Positions 30,718 through 42,372 of a stretch of 53,873 nt of DNA are shown here, one piece after another. This DNA is from Flavobacteriaceae bacterium. Its GTDB lineage: Bacteria; Bacteroidota; Bacteroidia; Flavobacteriales; Flavobacteriaceae. Each line of letters opens with the position of its first letter. Positions within the stretch are counted from its first letter, which is position 1. The notes under the pieces are model-generated. The model made no database searches. It was not told where the DNA came from and saw only the letters and a program-made list of their open reading frames with translations. The DNA is taken from the NCBI GenBank assembly GCA_002862715.1, contig PKDV01000079.1:1-53873 (forward strand), written 5' to 3'. Position numbers and translations under genes: made by a program.

Positions 30718-32022
30718 CTATTCTGCGCTTTCTAAAAATGTTTTGAGTTTTTCTGTAAATCGTTCAATGATGCTTGTATTTGTTTTTGGTTTGGTCTTGT
30801 CATCAATATTTGTTTTATTATCATGATTGCTATTTTTTTCAGATTCATGAATTTGATTTTCTTGTTTTTCAATTGCATTCATGACTAATCCAACAGCAGT
30901 TGAATATTGAGGGCTTGCAGTCATTTTATCAGTATCGCCAGCCAAGTGCTCATTGGGATAACCAATTCTAGTATCCATTCCAGTTATGTATTCTACCAGC
31001 TGTTTCAAATGTCTTAACTGACTTCCACCACCTGTTAAAACAATTCCAGCAATAAGTTTTTTCTTTGGATGATCATGTCCATAGTTTTTAATCTCAGAAT
31101 AAACTTGCTGTATAATTTCTTGAACTCTTGCATGAATAATTTTTGACAAATTTTTTAAGGAAATTTCTTTTGGTTCTCTGCCAATAAGTCCTGGAATTGA
31201 AACAATTTCGTTTTCTTTATTCTCACCAGGCCATGCAGAACCAAATTTAATTTTTAATTGTTCCGCATGCTTTTCAATAATAGAACAACCTTCCTTAATA
31301 TCTTCTGTTATTATATTACCTCCAAATGGAATTACAGCAGTATGCCTAATTATATCATCTTTAAAAATTGCCAGGTCTGTAGTACCACCACCTATATCGA
31401 TTAGTGCAACTCCAGCTTCTTTTTCTTCTACACTTAATACAGAATCAGAAGAAGCAATTGGTTCCAAGGTAATTCCTCCAAAATCAATTCCAGCAGATTT
31501 AACACATCTCATGATATTTCTAATAGACGAAACTTGTCCAACTACAACATGAAAATTTGCCTCAAGCCTGCCCCCATACATCCCTTTTGGTTCTTTTATC
31601 TCGGCTTGACCGTCAACCTTATATTCTTGAGGTAAAACATGAATTATTTCTTCACCAGGAAGCATAACTAACTTAAATACCTGGTTTTTTAACCTTTCTA
31701 AATCAGCTTCATCAATTACCTCCTCAGGGTTTGTTCTTGTAATATAATCACTGTGTTGTAAACTTCTGATGTGCTGACCTGCGATGCCAACTACAACATT
31801 ATTAATTTTTTTTCCAGACAAGGCTTCTGCTTCATGCACAGCAGAATGAATTGATTGAATGGTCTGAGTTATATTATTAACTACACCCCTGTGGACTCCA
31901 CGACTTTTAGATTTACCAATTCCAACTATATCTAATTTGTTGTATTCATTTTTGACACCCATCATCGCAACTATCTTTGTTGTCCCGATATCTAATCCAA
32001 CTGCTATTTTATTATTTTTCAT
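30718..32022 (-). CDS. ftsA: Cell division protein FtsA
   Basis: AVGLDIGTTKIVAMMG, SHS2-like region, GVALIDIGGGTTDLAIF, GIVLTGGGSQL. Confidence 0.97.
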   Translation of the reverse strand: MKNNKIAVGLDIGTTKIVAMMGVKNEYNKLDIVGIGKSKSRGVHRGVVNNITQTIQSIHSAVHEAEALSGKKINNVVVGIAGQHIRSLQHSDYITRTNPEEVIDEADLERLKNQVFKLVMLPGEEIIHVLPQEYKVDGQAEIKEPKGMYGGRLEANFHVVVGQVSSIRNIMRCVKSAGIDFGGITLEPIASSDSVLSVEEKEAGVALIDIGGGTTDLAIFKDDIIRHTAVIPFGGNIITEDIKEGCSIIEKHAEQLKIKFGSAWPGENKENEIVSIPGLIGREPKEISLKNLSKIIHARVQEIIQQVYSEIKNYGHDHPKKKLIAGIVLTGGGSQLRHLKQLVEYITGMDTRIGYPNEHLAGDTDKMTASPQYSTAVGLVMNAIEKQENQIHESEKNSNHDNKTNIDDKTKPKTNTSIIERFTEKLKTFLESAE

Positions 32023-32028
32023 TTTAAT

Positions 32029-32733
32029 TTATTTAGAACAAATGACTTGATTAATGAACTGAAGATTGACTTTATAGTATTCTTCAATAAGTGAACTATC
32101 TTTCATTTTAGCATAAAAAACCTTGTAATTATTAATTTTTTTTTCAATTGCATCAAACGAACCTATTTTTACATCATAATTATTAGAAAAAGTTTTAAAA
32201 AATAATCCGTCATTTGTAAAAAAAAAGTTTTTAATATGGTTTAACATAAATTTATCTTTATAAATTTTATTAATCGCATTTACCAAATCATAATGTTCTT
32301 GAGATTTAAATTTTCCAAAAACCAATGGAATCTCAGAATAATTTTTATCAATTGAAATTGGAAATTGTTTACCATGCTTATCTAAAAAATATTTTTCAAG
32401 TCCATGAACACTTAATATTGGCATCTTGGGTTTTACAATAGTCCTAACCTCTCCTTTAATTGTTACAAATATTTGAAAATCCTCAATTAAGCTGTTTTGA
32501 TTTAATTTGTTTTCAATTTCTTTCAAATTTAAATCTCTTTTAAACTTAATTTTATTGGAATTAATTTCAAGTTTCAACATTTTATTAACTGAATCTCTTG
32601 AAATTATTTTATAAGGATTTTTATCAATCCGAATATTTCCAATTTCAATAACCCTTGATTTATTATTAATATTTAAGAAAAATAAAGCTGAAATCAAGGC
32701 TATACAAACAATAAAAAATAAATATCTATACAC
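32029..32733 (-). CDS. ftsQ: Cell division protein FtsQ
   Basis: Single N-terminal TM, POTRA-like KEIENKLNQNSLIEDFQIFVTIKGEVRTIVKPKMPIL, position between murC and ftsA. Confidence 0.88.
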   Translation of the reverse strand: MYRYLFFIVCIALISALFFLNINNKSRVIEIGNIRIDKNPYKIISRDSVNKMLKLEINSNKIKFKRDLNLKEIENKLNQNSLIEDFQIFVTIKGEVRTIVKPKMPILSVHGLEKYFLDKHGKQFPISIDKNYSEIPLVFGKFKSQEHYDLVNAINKIYKDKFMLNHIKNFFFTNDGLFFKTFSNNYDVKIGSFDAIEKKINNYKVFYAKMKDSSLIEEYYKVNLQFINQVICSK

Positions 32734-32735
32734 TT

Positions 32736-34070
32736 TTAAATTTTTTTAAATTTCCTGACGACATCTTTGGTGATTTTATAAATATCTCCAGCACCAAGAA
32801 AAACAACTACATCTGATTTTGATTCAATGACTTTTTCAGGAACTTGATTTTTATCTAAAACTTGAGAAAAATGATGTTTTTTATCCAATAAAATTTCACT
32901 TACAATTCCCTCAATTGATTTTTCTCTAGCTGGATAAATTTTTAATAATATAATTTCATCAAACTTTTTTAGAGAAGATTTAAATCCATTTGCAAAATCT
33001 TTTGTCCTTGAAAATAAATGTGGTTGAAAAACAACAAGCTTTCTTGATGTCGGATACATTTCAGTCAGAGTATCATAAACAGCATCAATTTCTTTGGGGT
33101 GATGGGCATAATCGTCAATAATAATTTTTGGGGTTTTTAATTTAATTGAAAATCGCCTAGATATTCCCTTAAAGGTTTTTATTGAATTTATAATATCATT
33201 AGCTGAACAATCAAATTTCAAAGCGACTGAAATTGCTGCCGCAATATTTAATAAATTATGTTTACCATAAAAATTTGTGGAAATTTGTTTGATTTTAACT
33301 TTTGAGCACTCAAAATCAAAAAAGTATTTATCATTATGAAAATTAACATTAGAAATTTTATATTCTCCTTTTTCAATTCCAAAAGTTCTACCTTTTATTT
33401 TTAAACCATGTCGAACATATCTATTTTCAATTTTTACTTTCTTTGAAAATTGTTTGTAGGTACTTATAACTTCATCATGAGAACCATAAATATCAAGATG
33501 ATCCGAATCCATCGAGTTTAGTACTATGTAGTCTGGATTTAAATGCATAAATGATTTATCAAATTCATCTGCTTCAATAATTACAATATCATTTCCATTG
33601 GAAATAAAATTTGTTTTCATATTCTCATATATACCTCCCACAAAAGAAGTTATTTTTTTTCCTGACTCTAACAAAATATGACTCAGTAAAACTGAAGTAG
33701 AAGTCTTTCCATGAGTTCCAGCAACAGCAATACAATTTTTGCCATTTGATAGTTCACCTAATACTTCAGCTCTTTTTTTTATTGTAAATTTTTCTTTCTT
33801 AAAGAATTTAATAATAGATAAATCCTGTGGAACAGCAGGTGTATAAATAACTAATGTGTTTTTATTTTTTTTGAAAACATCAGGAATACTTTTTAAACTA
33901 TCATTGTTTGATATTCTAGCTCCCAAGTCATTTAATTTTTCTGTCATTTCAGAAAGGTTTAAATCGTATCCACCTACTGTATGACCATTTTTAATAAAAA
34001 ATTGAGCCAAGCTTGACATCCCAATTCCTCCAATTCCGATAAAATATATTGGATATTTATTACTCATCAA
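32736..34070 (-). CDS. murC: UDP-N-acetylmuramate--L-alanine ligase
   Basis: IYFIGIGGIGMSSLAQFF, VAGTHGKTSTSVLLSHIL, IDDYAHHPKEIDAV. Confidence 0.97.
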   Translation of the reverse strand: MMSNKYPIYFIGIGGIGMSSLAQFFIKNGHTVGGYDLNLSEMTEKLNDLGARISNNDSLKSIPDVFKKNKNTLVIYTPAVPQDLSIIKFFKKEKFTIKKRAEVLGELSNGKNCIAVAGTHGKTSTSVLLSHILLESGKKITSFVGGIYENMKTNFISNGNDIVIIEADEFDKSFMHLNPDYIVLNSMDSDHLDIYGSHDEVISTYKQFSKKVKIENRYVRHGLKIKGRTFGIEKGEYKISNVNFHNDKYFFDFECSKVKIKQISTNFYGKHNLLNIAAAISVALKFDCSANDIINSIKTFKGISRRFSIKLKTPKIIIDDYAHHPKEIDAVYDTLTEMYPTSRKLVVFQPHLFSRTKDFANGFKSSLKKFDEIILLKIYPAREKSIEGIVSEILLDKKHHFSQVLDKNQVPEKVIESKSDVVVFLGAGDIYKITKDVVRKFKKI

Positions 34071-35142
34071 ATGAATATTTTTTTATCAGATTGACTATTT
34101 CCATAGTAGCTTTAGGATACGAGTTTTTCGAAATATTTGTAGATAATTTTTTTCTTAAAAAATCATCTTCAATTAGTTTCTTTATGAATGGCCAAAATTT
34201 TTCGTCGGATTCATCCTCTCTAACCATCAATGCTGCATTTTCATTTACAAGAGATTCTGCATTTTTTTCTTGATGATTTTCGGATACATTTGGAGATGGA
34301 ATAAATAAAGTTGGCTTACTGTAAAACGATAATTCTGAAATTGCAAGTGCTCCAGCTCTTGAAATTACTATATCTGAAATTTGATATGCAGACGACATAT
34401 TTTCTATAAATGGTGTAATATGTACATTTTTATTTTTTAGTGTTTTATATTTTTGTTCATAAATTTTGCCACATTGCCAAAGTAATTGAACATTTAGCAT
34501 CATAAAATCTTTTAAATAATATTTTATTAGTTGGTTGATTCGTGCGGAGCCTAGGCTTCCTCCAATTACTAGAATTGTTAGCTTATTTGGGCTTAAACCA
34601 ACCGATTTAAAAGCATTTGTTTTAGATTTATTAATAGATGTATATCTCAGCGGATTTCCAGTAACAATTACCTTTTTTTTGGGAAAATAATTTATTGCTT
34701 TCTTATTTCCTAAACACACAACATTAGCAAATTTTGATAAAATCCTATTAGTCACACCTGGGAAAGCATTTTGTTCCTGAATGATTGATGGTATTCCCAT
34801 CAGAGTAGCTGATAAAACTAATGGTCCACTTGCAAAACCTCCAGTTCCAACGACAACATTGGGCTTATTTTTATTTATTACTAAAAAACATTTAAATAAA
34901 CTATAAACGATTTTTAATGGTAATAAAATGTTTTTTAAGTAATTACGTCTATTAAAACCTGAAATCCAAAGTCCCTTAATTTTAAAACCTGCACTGGGTA
35001 CATGACTCATTTCCATTCTATTTTTGGCTCCAATAAATAATACTTTAGAATTTGGGATTTTATTTAGTTCTGATGCTATTGCAATTGCAGGAAAAATGTG
35101 ACCACCTGTTCCACCACCAGAAATTATTACATTTAAACTCAT
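34060..35142 (-). CDS. murG: UDP-N-acetylglucosamine--N-acetylmuramyl-(pentapeptide) pyrophosphoryl-undecaprenol GlcNAc transferase
   Basis: ISGGGTGGHIFPAIAIA, VVGTGGFASGPLVLSA, QEQNAFPGVTNR, SRAGALAISEL. Confidence 0.97.
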   Translation of the reverse strand: MSLNVIISGGGTGGHIFPAIAIASELNKIPNSKVLFIGAKNRMEMSHVPSAGFKIKGLWISGFNRRNYLKNILLPLKIVYSLFKCFLVINKNKPNVVVGTGGFASGPLVLSATLMGIPSIIQEQNAFPGVTNRILSKFANVVCLGNKKAINYFPKKKVIVTGNPLRYTSINKSKTNAFKSVGLSPNKLTILVIGGSLGSARINQLIKYYLKDFMMLNVQLLWQCGKIYEQKYKTLKNKNVHITPFIENMSSAYQISDIVISRAGALAISELSFYSKPTLFIPSPNVSENHQEKNAESLVNENAALMVREDESDEKFWPFIKKLIEDDFLRKKLSTNISKNSYPKATMEIVNLIKKYSFDE

Positions 35143-35143
35143 T

Positions 35144-36304
35144 TTATCGGTTCATTTTTTTATCAATTAAATCAAGCTGATTATTAGCAGTTACACTTAA
35201 GATAATTCCTACAGACAAGAAAGTCATCCAAATTGATGTTCCGCCTGCGCTAATTAAAGGCAGTGGTTGACCTGTAACAGGTAATACACCTGTGGCGACA
35301 CCCATGTTAACAAAAGCCTGTAAAATTAATGACAACCCCATTGAAAAGATTAACAACTTGCCAAAAAAACTTTGAGTACGCTGCACATTTATTAAAACAC
35401 GTAACATCAGTATAATAAACAAGAAAAGTATAGTCATAGAACCAAAAATTCCGTATTCTTCTGCAATTATTGCGTAAATAAAATCAGACGAACTTTGAGG
35501 TAAAACATTTTTCATCATGCTCTTACCAGCTCCTATTCCAAAAATTCCACCCATTGCAATAGCTGACTTTGCTCTTTCAGATTGATAATTTGTGTTTTTA
35601 TCACCATCCCCATAAAAAGTTTCAACCCTGCTAAACCATGTATCAATTCTATTAGATATTGAATCAGAATTTGATTTTACAATTACAACAAATAGTGCTA
35701 ATGAGAAGATTGATAATAATATTATTGAAATTAAATATTTGAAAGGATAACCAGCAAAAAAAGATAATGTTATAACGACAATCATAAGCATTAACGAAGT
35801 AGATAAATTTGCTGGTAGTATAAGTCCTACAAATAAAAAAACTGGTAACCAAAGTTTTAAAATACTATCAAAAAATTCAATTTTTTTATTTTTATTTTTT
35901 GAAAAAAATGAAGAAACATAAACCAATAAAATTACAGAAGCAACTGTTGAAGTTTGAAACGAAAAACCAAGAATTGGTAAAGTTATCCATCTATTAGAGT
36001 TTGCTCCATCAACTGTACTGCCTTGTAACGCTGTGTAAATTAATAATAAAGTAACCACTGGATAGAATATTTTAGCTATTGCTGAAAAATACCTATAAGG
36101 AACCAAATGAGTAAAATACATTATTATAAATCCAACAGTGACTATAGCTACATGTTTAAATAAATAACCTAAAACGGAACCTGAGCCTATAACATATACT
36201 AAATTTGATGCTGTGCTATAAACTGGTAAAAATGAAAAGATGGATAGAAGAAGAACTATCCCCCAAATCGATTTATCACCTTTTATATAATTTGTTAAAT
36301 TCAA
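35144..36304 (-). CDS. ftsW: Lipid II flippase/polymerase FtsW (SEDS family)
   Basis: SEDS motifs: GANSNRWITLP, AIMGGIFGIGAGKSMMKNVLPQSSSDFIYAIIAEEYG, GQPLPLISAGGTS. The track ORF extends into murD; a TTG at 36304 next to the murD stop is the more plausible start. Confidence 0.93.
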   Translation of the reverse strand: MNLTNYIKGDKSIWGIVLLLSIFSFLPVYSTASNLVYVIGSGSVLGYLFKHVAIVTVGFIIMYFTHLVPYRYFSAIAKIFYPVVTLLLIYTALQGSTVDGANSNRWITLPILGFSFQTSTVASVILLVYVSSFFSKNKNKKIEFFDSILKLWLPVFLFVGLILPANLSTSLMLMIVVITLSFFAGYPFKYLISIILLSIFSLALFVVIVKSNSDSISNRIDTWFSRVETFYGDGDKNTNYQSERAKSAIAMGGIFGIGAGKSMMKNVLPQSSSDFIYAIIAEEYGIFGSMTILFLFIILMLRVLINVQRTQSFFGKLLIFSMGLSLILQAFVNMGVATGVLPVTGQPLPLISAGGTSIWMTFLSVGIILSVTANNQLDLIDKKMNR

Positions 36305-36305
36305 C

Positions 36306-37586
36306 TTATAATTTTCTAACTTCTGATTTAAATTGATTTCCTCTATCTTCAAAATTTTTGAATAAATCAAAACTTGAACATGCTGGAGATAATAAAACAG
36401 CATCTCCTTTTGATGCCATTGAATAAGCCGCCTTGACTGCATCTGGCATACTAATTGTTTCTATAACAACATTTACAACTGGTGAAAAAAAATCGATTAA
36501 TTTTTGATTTCTCTCACCAAGACATATTAAAGCTTTAACTTTTTCTCTGACCAAAGGAATTAATGATGAATAATCATTCCCTTTATCTAGTCCGCCTGCA
36601 ATCCATACTATTGGTTTGTTAATACTTTCTAAAGCGAAAAAAACTGAATTTACATTTGTAGCTTTTGAGTCATTTATATATTCAACTTTTAAAATATTAA
36701 TAACATGTTCAAGCCTATGAGAAACACCCTTAAAAGTTTGTAAACAATTTTTAATATGAGAATTACTTAAATTGAAAATTTGAGCAATTGTTGCTGCTGC
36801 CATGGCATTTTTTGTATTGTGCCTTCCTTTAAGAGAAATGTTATTGACATGTATAAATTTGGTTTTTTCAGAAAATCGTAGTGGATATTGCTTTGGTGAA
36901 ATTTTTTTTTCTTTTACTTTTTTTAATAAAAAAGCGTCATCAGCATCATAAATAAAATGATCTTCATTGTTTTGGTTCATAATAATTTTGAATTTAGAAT
37001 TAGAATAATTTTCAAATGAATTTTGATATCTATCTAAATGATCAGGACTCAAATTGGTGATTACAGCAATTTTGGGGTGAAATTTCTTAATATTATCTAA
37101 TTGAAAACTGCTAATCTCTAATACATAAACTTTATGCTCATCTTCAACTAAAGCTTTAGCAAAACTTCTACCAACATTCCCCGCTAATCCAACATCTATG
37201 CCTGCTTGACTAAGCATATGATGTGTTAAAGTTGCGGTTGTGGTTTTTCCGTTGGTTCCGGTAACCCCTATGATTGTAGCATTGGTATATCCAAATGCAA
37301 ATTCTATTTCCGAAATCATGGGTATTTTATTTTCTTTAATTTGTTTTACAATTTCACATTCGTTAGAAATCCCGGGGCTTTTTACTATTAAATCCGCCTT
37401 TAAAATCTTATCGGCTGAGTGTCCTAATTCTTCGTATTCAATTTTATTATTTTTAAAAATTTCTATGGTTTTGGAACAAATTTTATCTGAATCTGAAACA
37501 AATACTTTCCATAAATATTTTTTAGCTAATAAAGCAGCTCCCTCTCCACTTTCACCTGCACCCAAAACAATTAAATTTTTCATCAT
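36306..37586 (-). CDS. murD: UDP-N-acetylmuramoylalanine--D-glutamate ligase
   Basis: [64 protein letters not shown]. Confidence 0.97.
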   Translation of the reverse strand: MMKNLIVLGAGESGEGAALLAKKYLWKVFVSDSDKICSKTIEIFKNNKIEYEELGHSADKILKADLIVKSPGISNECEIVKQIKENKIPMISEIEFAFGYTNATIIGVTGTNGKTTTATLTHHMLSQAGIDVGLAGNVGRSFAKALVEDEHKVYVLEISSFQLDNIKKFHPKIAVITNLSPDHLDRYQNSFENYSNSKFKIIMNQNNEDHFIYDADDAFLLKKVKEKKISPKQYPLRFSEKTKFIHVNNISLKGRHNTKNAMAAATIAQIFNLSNSHIKNCLQTFKGVSHRLEHVINILKVEYINDSKATNVNSVFFALESINKPIVWIAGGLDKGNDYSSLIPLVREKVKALICLGERNQKLIDFFSPVVNVVIETISMPDAVKAAYSMASKGDAVLLSPACSSFDLFKNFEDRGNQFKSEVRKL

Positions 37587-38779
37587 CTAATTTTTAATGT
37601 TACTAAACAAATAATTGCAAGTATTATAGATAAAATCCAAAACCTAACAACAATTTTACTCTCGTGATACCCTTGTTTTTGAAAATGATGATGAATCGGT
37701 GCCATTAAAAAAACTCTCCTACCAAAACCAAATTTTTTTCTTGTGTATTTAAACCAGACTACTTGAATAATTACTGACAAGCTTTCAATTAAAAACACAC
37801 CACACAAAAGAGGTATTAATAACTCTTTTCTTACAATAAGTGCAAGAACAGCTATTATTCCACCCACCGTTAAGCTACCAGTATCACCCATAAATACTTG
37901 AGCTGGGTATGAATTGTACCATAAAAATCCAACCAATGAACCTACAAATGCCGATACAAATACAACTACTTCACTAACATTTGGTATGTACATAACGTTC
38001 AAATAATCTGAAAAAATTATGTTTCCAGAAATCCATGCAAAAATCCCAAGTGTTAAAACACATACAGACGAAACTCCTGCTGCTAGACCATCAATTCCAT
38101 CTGTGAGATTGGCCCCATTAGAAACTGCAGAAATAATAAAAACAACAATCGGGATAAAAATTAACCATGTGTAATTAATTGATTCTTTTGCAGTCCAAGC
38201 TATTAAGTAGTTGTAATCAAATTCATTATTCTTAAATAAAGGTATTGTTGTTTTAGTTGATTTAATTTCTGTTTTGTAGCTATTATTTTCTAAAGATTTT
38301 TCTTTAATAGTAATATCCGGATGAAAAAACATTACAGTCCCAACTATAATTCCCAATAAGATTTGCCCAATTAATTTAAATCTTCCTTTCAAACCAGATT
38401 TATCTCTTTTTTTTACTTTGATGAAATCGTCGACAAACCCAATAAACCCCATCCAAAGAGTTGTTAAAATGAGTAGAATTATGTAAATATTATCAAACTT
38501 TGTTAACAATAAAACCGGAAAAAGAGTTCCAAGAATTATAATCAAACCACCCATTGTTGGTGTACCCTGTTTTTCTTTTTGACCATCAAGACCTAAATCT
38601 CTTACTCTTTCACCCATTTGATAAAATTTTAAAAGAGATATTATTTTCTTACCATAAACGGCGGTTATTGAAAGTGAAAATAATATTGCCAAAGCTGAAC
38701 GAAAAGATAAAAAACTAAACAATGATGCTCCTGGCATTTGATAGTTTTGTTCAATAAATTCAAATAAATAATACAACAT
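37583..38779 (-). CDS. mraY: Phospho-N-acetylmuramoyl-pentapeptide-transferase
   Basis: [57 protein letters not shown]. Confidence 0.98.
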   Translation of the reverse strand: MLYYLFEFIEQNYQMPGASLFSFLSFRSALAILFSLSITAVYGKKIISLLKFYQMGERVRDLGLDGQKEKQGTPTMGGLIIILGTLFPVLLLTKFDNIYIILLILTTLWMGFIGFVDDFIKVKKRDKSGLKGRFKLIGQILLGIIVGTVMFFHPDITIKEKSLENNSYKTEIKSTKTTIPLFKNNEFDYNYLIAWTAKESINYTWLIFIPIVVFIISAVSNGANLTDGIDGLAAGVSSVCVLTLGIFAWISGNIIFSDYLNVMYIPNVSEVVVFVSAFVGSLVGFLWYNSYPAQVFMGDTGSLTVGGIIAVLALIVRKELLIPLLCGVFLIESLSVIIQVVWFKYTRKKFGFGRRVFLMAPIHHHFQKQGYHESKIVVRFWILSIILAIICLVTLKIR

Positions 38780-40230
38780 TATATAGTTTTTAAATGTTTA
38801 TTTATTTCTTTTAAATCGTTAAAAGGTTTTTTAGAACCATTAACTTCTTGGTAATTTTCATGTCCTTTTCCTGCTACAAGTATAATATCATATTCATCTG
38901 CCATCAGACATGCAGTCTTTATTGCCTCTGCTCGATCAATTATAATTATGTGCTTACTATTTTTGTCAACACCACTCAAAATCTCTTCAATAATTGAATT
39001 GGGATTTTCATTTCTTGGGTTATCTGAAGTAAATATTGTGAAATCACTTTGTTTAGAAACGATTTTACCCATCAAGGGTCTTTTTGATTTATCCTTATTA
39101 CCCCCACATCCTATAACAGTAATTAATTTTTTATCAACTTTTTTTATTTCAGTAATAGCTTGTAATACTTTTGAAATTGCATCTGGAGTATGTGCATAAT
39201 CAACGATTGAGAAAACTTTATTTTTTGATTGAGTTAATTGAAATCTTCCAACAGGAGCATTAATTTTACTTAAAATTTTTAAAATCTTTTCTTCGTTTAA
39301 ACCTAAAAGAATTGCTATTGAATAAACAGCTAAAAAGTTGTAAATATTAAATGTTCCTACAAGTTTTGTCCAAACTTCTACATTATTAATTTTTATAAGA
39401 GTCCCTTCAAAACTTTTTTCAAGAACTTTAATTTTGAATTCACCTAAGTTTTTTATGCCGAAAAAATATTTTTTAGCTTTTGTGTTTTGTAACATAAATT
39501 TTCCATTTTTATCGTCACAATTAGAAATTGCTAATGCACTCACATCTAGTGAATCAAAAAATATTTTTTTAACATCTCTATAGTTTTTAAATGATTTGTG
39601 ATAATCGAGATGATCGTGTGATAAATTTGTGAATACCCCAACATTAAATTGTATAGCATAAACTCTATATTGATTAATTCCATGAGAAGAAACTTCCATG
39701 AAGCAATGTGTTACCTCACATTTAACCATATCATTTAATAATTTACTTGTTGTCAAAGGATTAGGAGTGGTGTTATTAGTGTCATAAATTTTATCTTCTA
39801 TTCTAATTTCAACTGTTGAAATTAATCCGCATTTAAAACCTATTTTTTTAAATAAGTGAAATGCCATTGTAGCGACAGAAGTTTTTCCATTGGTTCCAGT
39901 TATACCAATTATTTTTATTTTTTTACTAGGACTATTGTACCAAGTTTCACAGATAACTGATAATGCTTTTCTTGAATTTTTAACGCAAACATATGTTATA
40001 CCATCTAAGAGATTTTTTGGTATTTTTTCACATAATATTGATGTTGCCCCGTTTTTTACAGCTTCATTAATATAATCGTGGCTATTTTCATTAATACCAT
40101 TAATCGCAACAAATAGATTTTTTTTGTTGGTTTTTTTTGAATCAATTGATATCCCGCTTATCATAATTTCATTTGACCCTCTGATTGCAATGAGTTCTAA
40201 ACCGTATAATATATTTTTTAATTTTTTCAT
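38779..40230 (-). CDS. murE: UDP-N-acetylmuramoyl-tripeptide synthetase (MurE)
   Basis: [65 protein letters not shown] (DNPR meso-DAP type motif). Confidence 0.97.
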   Translation of the reverse strand: MKKLKNILYGLELIAIRGSNEIMISGISIDSKKTNKKNLFVAINGINENSHDYINEAVKNGATSILCEKIPKNLLDGITYVCVKNSRKALSVICETWYNSPSKKIKIIGITGTNGKTSVATMAFHLFKKIGFKCGLISTVEIRIEDKIYDTNNTTPNPLTTSKLLNDMVKCEVTHCFMEVSSHGINQYRVYAIQFNVGVFTNLSHDHLDYHKSFKNYRDVKKIFFDSLDVSALAISNCDDKNGKFMLQNTKAKKYFFGIKNLGEFKIKVLEKSFEGTLIKINNVEVWTKLVGTFNIYNFLAVYSIAILLGLNEEKILKILSKINAPVGRFQLTQSKNKVFSIVDYAHTPDAISKVLQAITEIKKVDKKLITVIGCGGNKDKSKRPLMGKIVSKQSDFTIFTSDNPRNENPNSIIEEILSGVDKNSKHIIIIDRAEAIKTACLMADEYDIILVAGKGHENYQEVNGSKKPFNDLKEINKHLKTI

Positions 40231-42062
40231 GATTTATCTAATACTTTGGTATTATCACTTGGCTGATTCATTAAGTCTGATAAACGATTTATGTCGTCAA
40301 TATTCAATTTCAATTCATTGGGTAGATTGTTGATTACTGACTTGGCAATTTTTTTAAAAACTGGAGCTGCTACTTTATTTCCATAGTAACCTATAGCTTT
40401 GTTGGGTTTAGATATGACAACTATGCAAGAATATTTTGGATTATTGGCTGGAAAATATCCAACAAAGCTTGAAACATATTCTACTCGATCTGTTGCATAA
40501 TTTATTTGTGTTGTTCCTGTTTTACCAGCAAGAATTATATTTTTATCAAAAATATTGTGAGCAGTACCCCAAGGTTTAGATACAACTCCTTGCATCATTA
40601 TTTTTAGTTTTTTTACAGTATCCTCAGAGCAAATAGCGGGATTAATTATTTTTCTATCGAATTTTTTAAATAATGTTCCATCGAATTTTCTAATTGAAGA
40701 AACAAACCTTGGCATAACCAACTCGCCATTATTAGCAATTGCGTTATAATAAGCAAGTGTTTGTATTGGTGTTAACTGTACTCCATAACCAAATGACATC
40801 CACGGTAAATCTAGTCCATCCCAATCATTATCATCTGGGTGTGGAATTTTTGGTTTTCCTTCTCCTTTTATTGATAGTCCTAAAGGTTTATCAATTCCAA
40901 TTGAGATTAACCTATCTGAAAATTTTTCTGGATTTTCCTTATATTTTTCATAAATCATTTTTACAACCCCAGTATTAGAAGATCTTTCAAAAACCTCACT
41001 AATTGGTATTTTTCCATAGCCTCCTTTTTTTGAATCTCTAACTAAGTATTTATTGAAAAATTTTAACTCTCCCATTTCAGTGTCGATTACACTTGATGTA
41101 TCAATAACTTTGTCTTCTAAAGCTACCAGCATTGAAAAGAGCTTGAAGGTTGAACCTGGTTCATATGAATGACCTATTGCATAATTAAGTTTTTCATAAT
41201 ATTTATTATCAGATGTTTTTCCCAGGTTTGAAATTGCTTTTATCTTTCCGGTTTTTGTTTCCATAACTACTGCTGAACCATGGTCTGCATCAAACTTTTC
41301 TAAAGCATCCAATAACGAATTATGAGTAATATCTTGTATGTCAGTACTAATTGTTGTCCAAATGTCTAAACCATCAATCGGTTGTTGCTGATAATTGTTT
41401 GACAAGGGTTTCCATTGGTTGTTAGCTATTCTTTGTCTAAGTTGTTTGCCTGGTTTTCCTCTTAAATGTTTTCCATACGCTCCTTCTAAACCTACTTTGA
41501 TATAAGTTCCATTTGGATTTCTTTTCTCATAACCTATGGTCCTTTCAGCAATTTTATTCATTGGAAGGTCCCTGACAAAATCTCTGACAACAATTATTCC
41601 ACCGCGTATGCCACCCAAATTGAACATGGGGAAATCAACTAATCTTAAATATTGTGTATAAGATAATTTTCGGGCAATTGATTTATATCTGTTATTAGAT
41701 AATCGCGCATTTTTCAGAACATTTAAGTAATATCCATTTGGTTTTTTAAAAAAATTATCAAGTGAGTCTGATAATTGTCCTACATATTTATTAAAAACAC
41801 TTTCCTTAACAGTTACTGCATCAAAAAATATCGAAAATTTAGAAACTGAAGTTGCTAATAAACTTCCATCGTCAGAATATATATTACCTCTAGTTGGTAA
41901 AATTTCAAAATTCTTTACAATTCTTTTCTCGGCTTGGTCCCTGTAATAATCACCCTTATCAAGATTCAATTTGAACAGATTATATGCTATAAATAATCCA
42001 AAAACAAATAACCCTAAAAAGATAAAATATGCCCTAAATAATATGTTTTTTTCTTTATCCAT
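40227..42062 (-). CDS. ftsI: Penicillin-binding protein, division transpeptidase FtsI/PBP3 family
   Basis: RIVKNFEILPTRGNIYSDDGSLLA, active-site SxxK in YEPGSTFKLFSML, SSN in ERSSNTGVVK, AGKTGTTQ. Confidence 0.95.
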   Translation of the reverse strand: MDKEKNILFRAYFIFLGLFVFGLFIAYNLFKLNLDKGDYYRDQAEKRIVKNFEILPTRGNIYSDDGSLLATSVSKFSIFFDAVTVKESVFNKYVGQLSDSLDNFFKKPNGYYLNVLKNARLSNNRYKSIARKLSYTQYLRLVDFPMFNLGGIRGGIIVVRDFVRDLPMNKIAERTIGYEKRNPNGTYIKVGLEGAYGKHLRGKPGKQLRQRIANNQWKPLSNNYQQQPIDGLDIWTTISTDIQDITHNSLLDALEKFDADHGSAVVMETKTGKIKAISNLGKTSDNKYYEKLNYAIGHSYEPGSTFKLFSMLVALEDKVIDTSSVIDTEMGELKFFNKYLVRDSKKGGYGKIPISEVFERSSNTGVVKMIYEKYKENPEKFSDRLISIGIDKPLGLSIKGEGKPKIPHPDDNDWDGLDLPWMSFGYGVQLTPIQTLAYYNAIANNGELVMPRFVSSIRKFDGTLFKKFDRKIINPAICSEDTVKKLKIMMQGVVSKPWGTAHNIFDKNIILAGKTGTTQINYATDRVEYVSSFVGYFPANNPKYSCIVVISKPNKAIGYYGNKVAAPVFKKIAKSVINNLPNELKLNIDDINRLSDLMNQPSDNTKVLDKS

Positions 42063-42372
42063 CTATTTGAACATAAATTATTGTAGCTGGCTTATCTGGG
42101 CTTTCAATCCTAGTACTCAACAACTTTTTTTCAATAGCAGTTTTCATTTTTAAATGCATAAGTTGGGAGCGAGTTGTTACAAACTCACTTTTTAATCTTT
42201 GTAAATCCTGTGTTGAATTAGCAATTTGGTAAACTTTTGAATCGACTTGATGAGAAGCGGTAATCATAATTGTTGCGAGAATGAAAAGAAAAGTGATAAA
42301 TTTCCAATTTTTAGATGCACCTTCATCTGTTAAATAAGTTGTTTTTAATAAATTCAAAATATTTTTCCTCAT
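42055..42372 (-). CDS. ftsL: FtsL-like cell division protein
   Basis: Small single-TM protein with coiled-coil between rsmH and ftsI; WKFITFLFILATIMITASHQVDSKVYQIANSTQDLQRLKSEFVTTRSQLMHLKMKT. Confidence 0.85.
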   Translation of the reverse strand: MRKNILNLLKTTYLTDEGASKNWKFITFLFILATIMITASHQVDSKVYQIANSTQDLQRLKSEFVTTRSQLMHLKMKTAIEKKLLSTRIESPDKPATIIYVQIDG

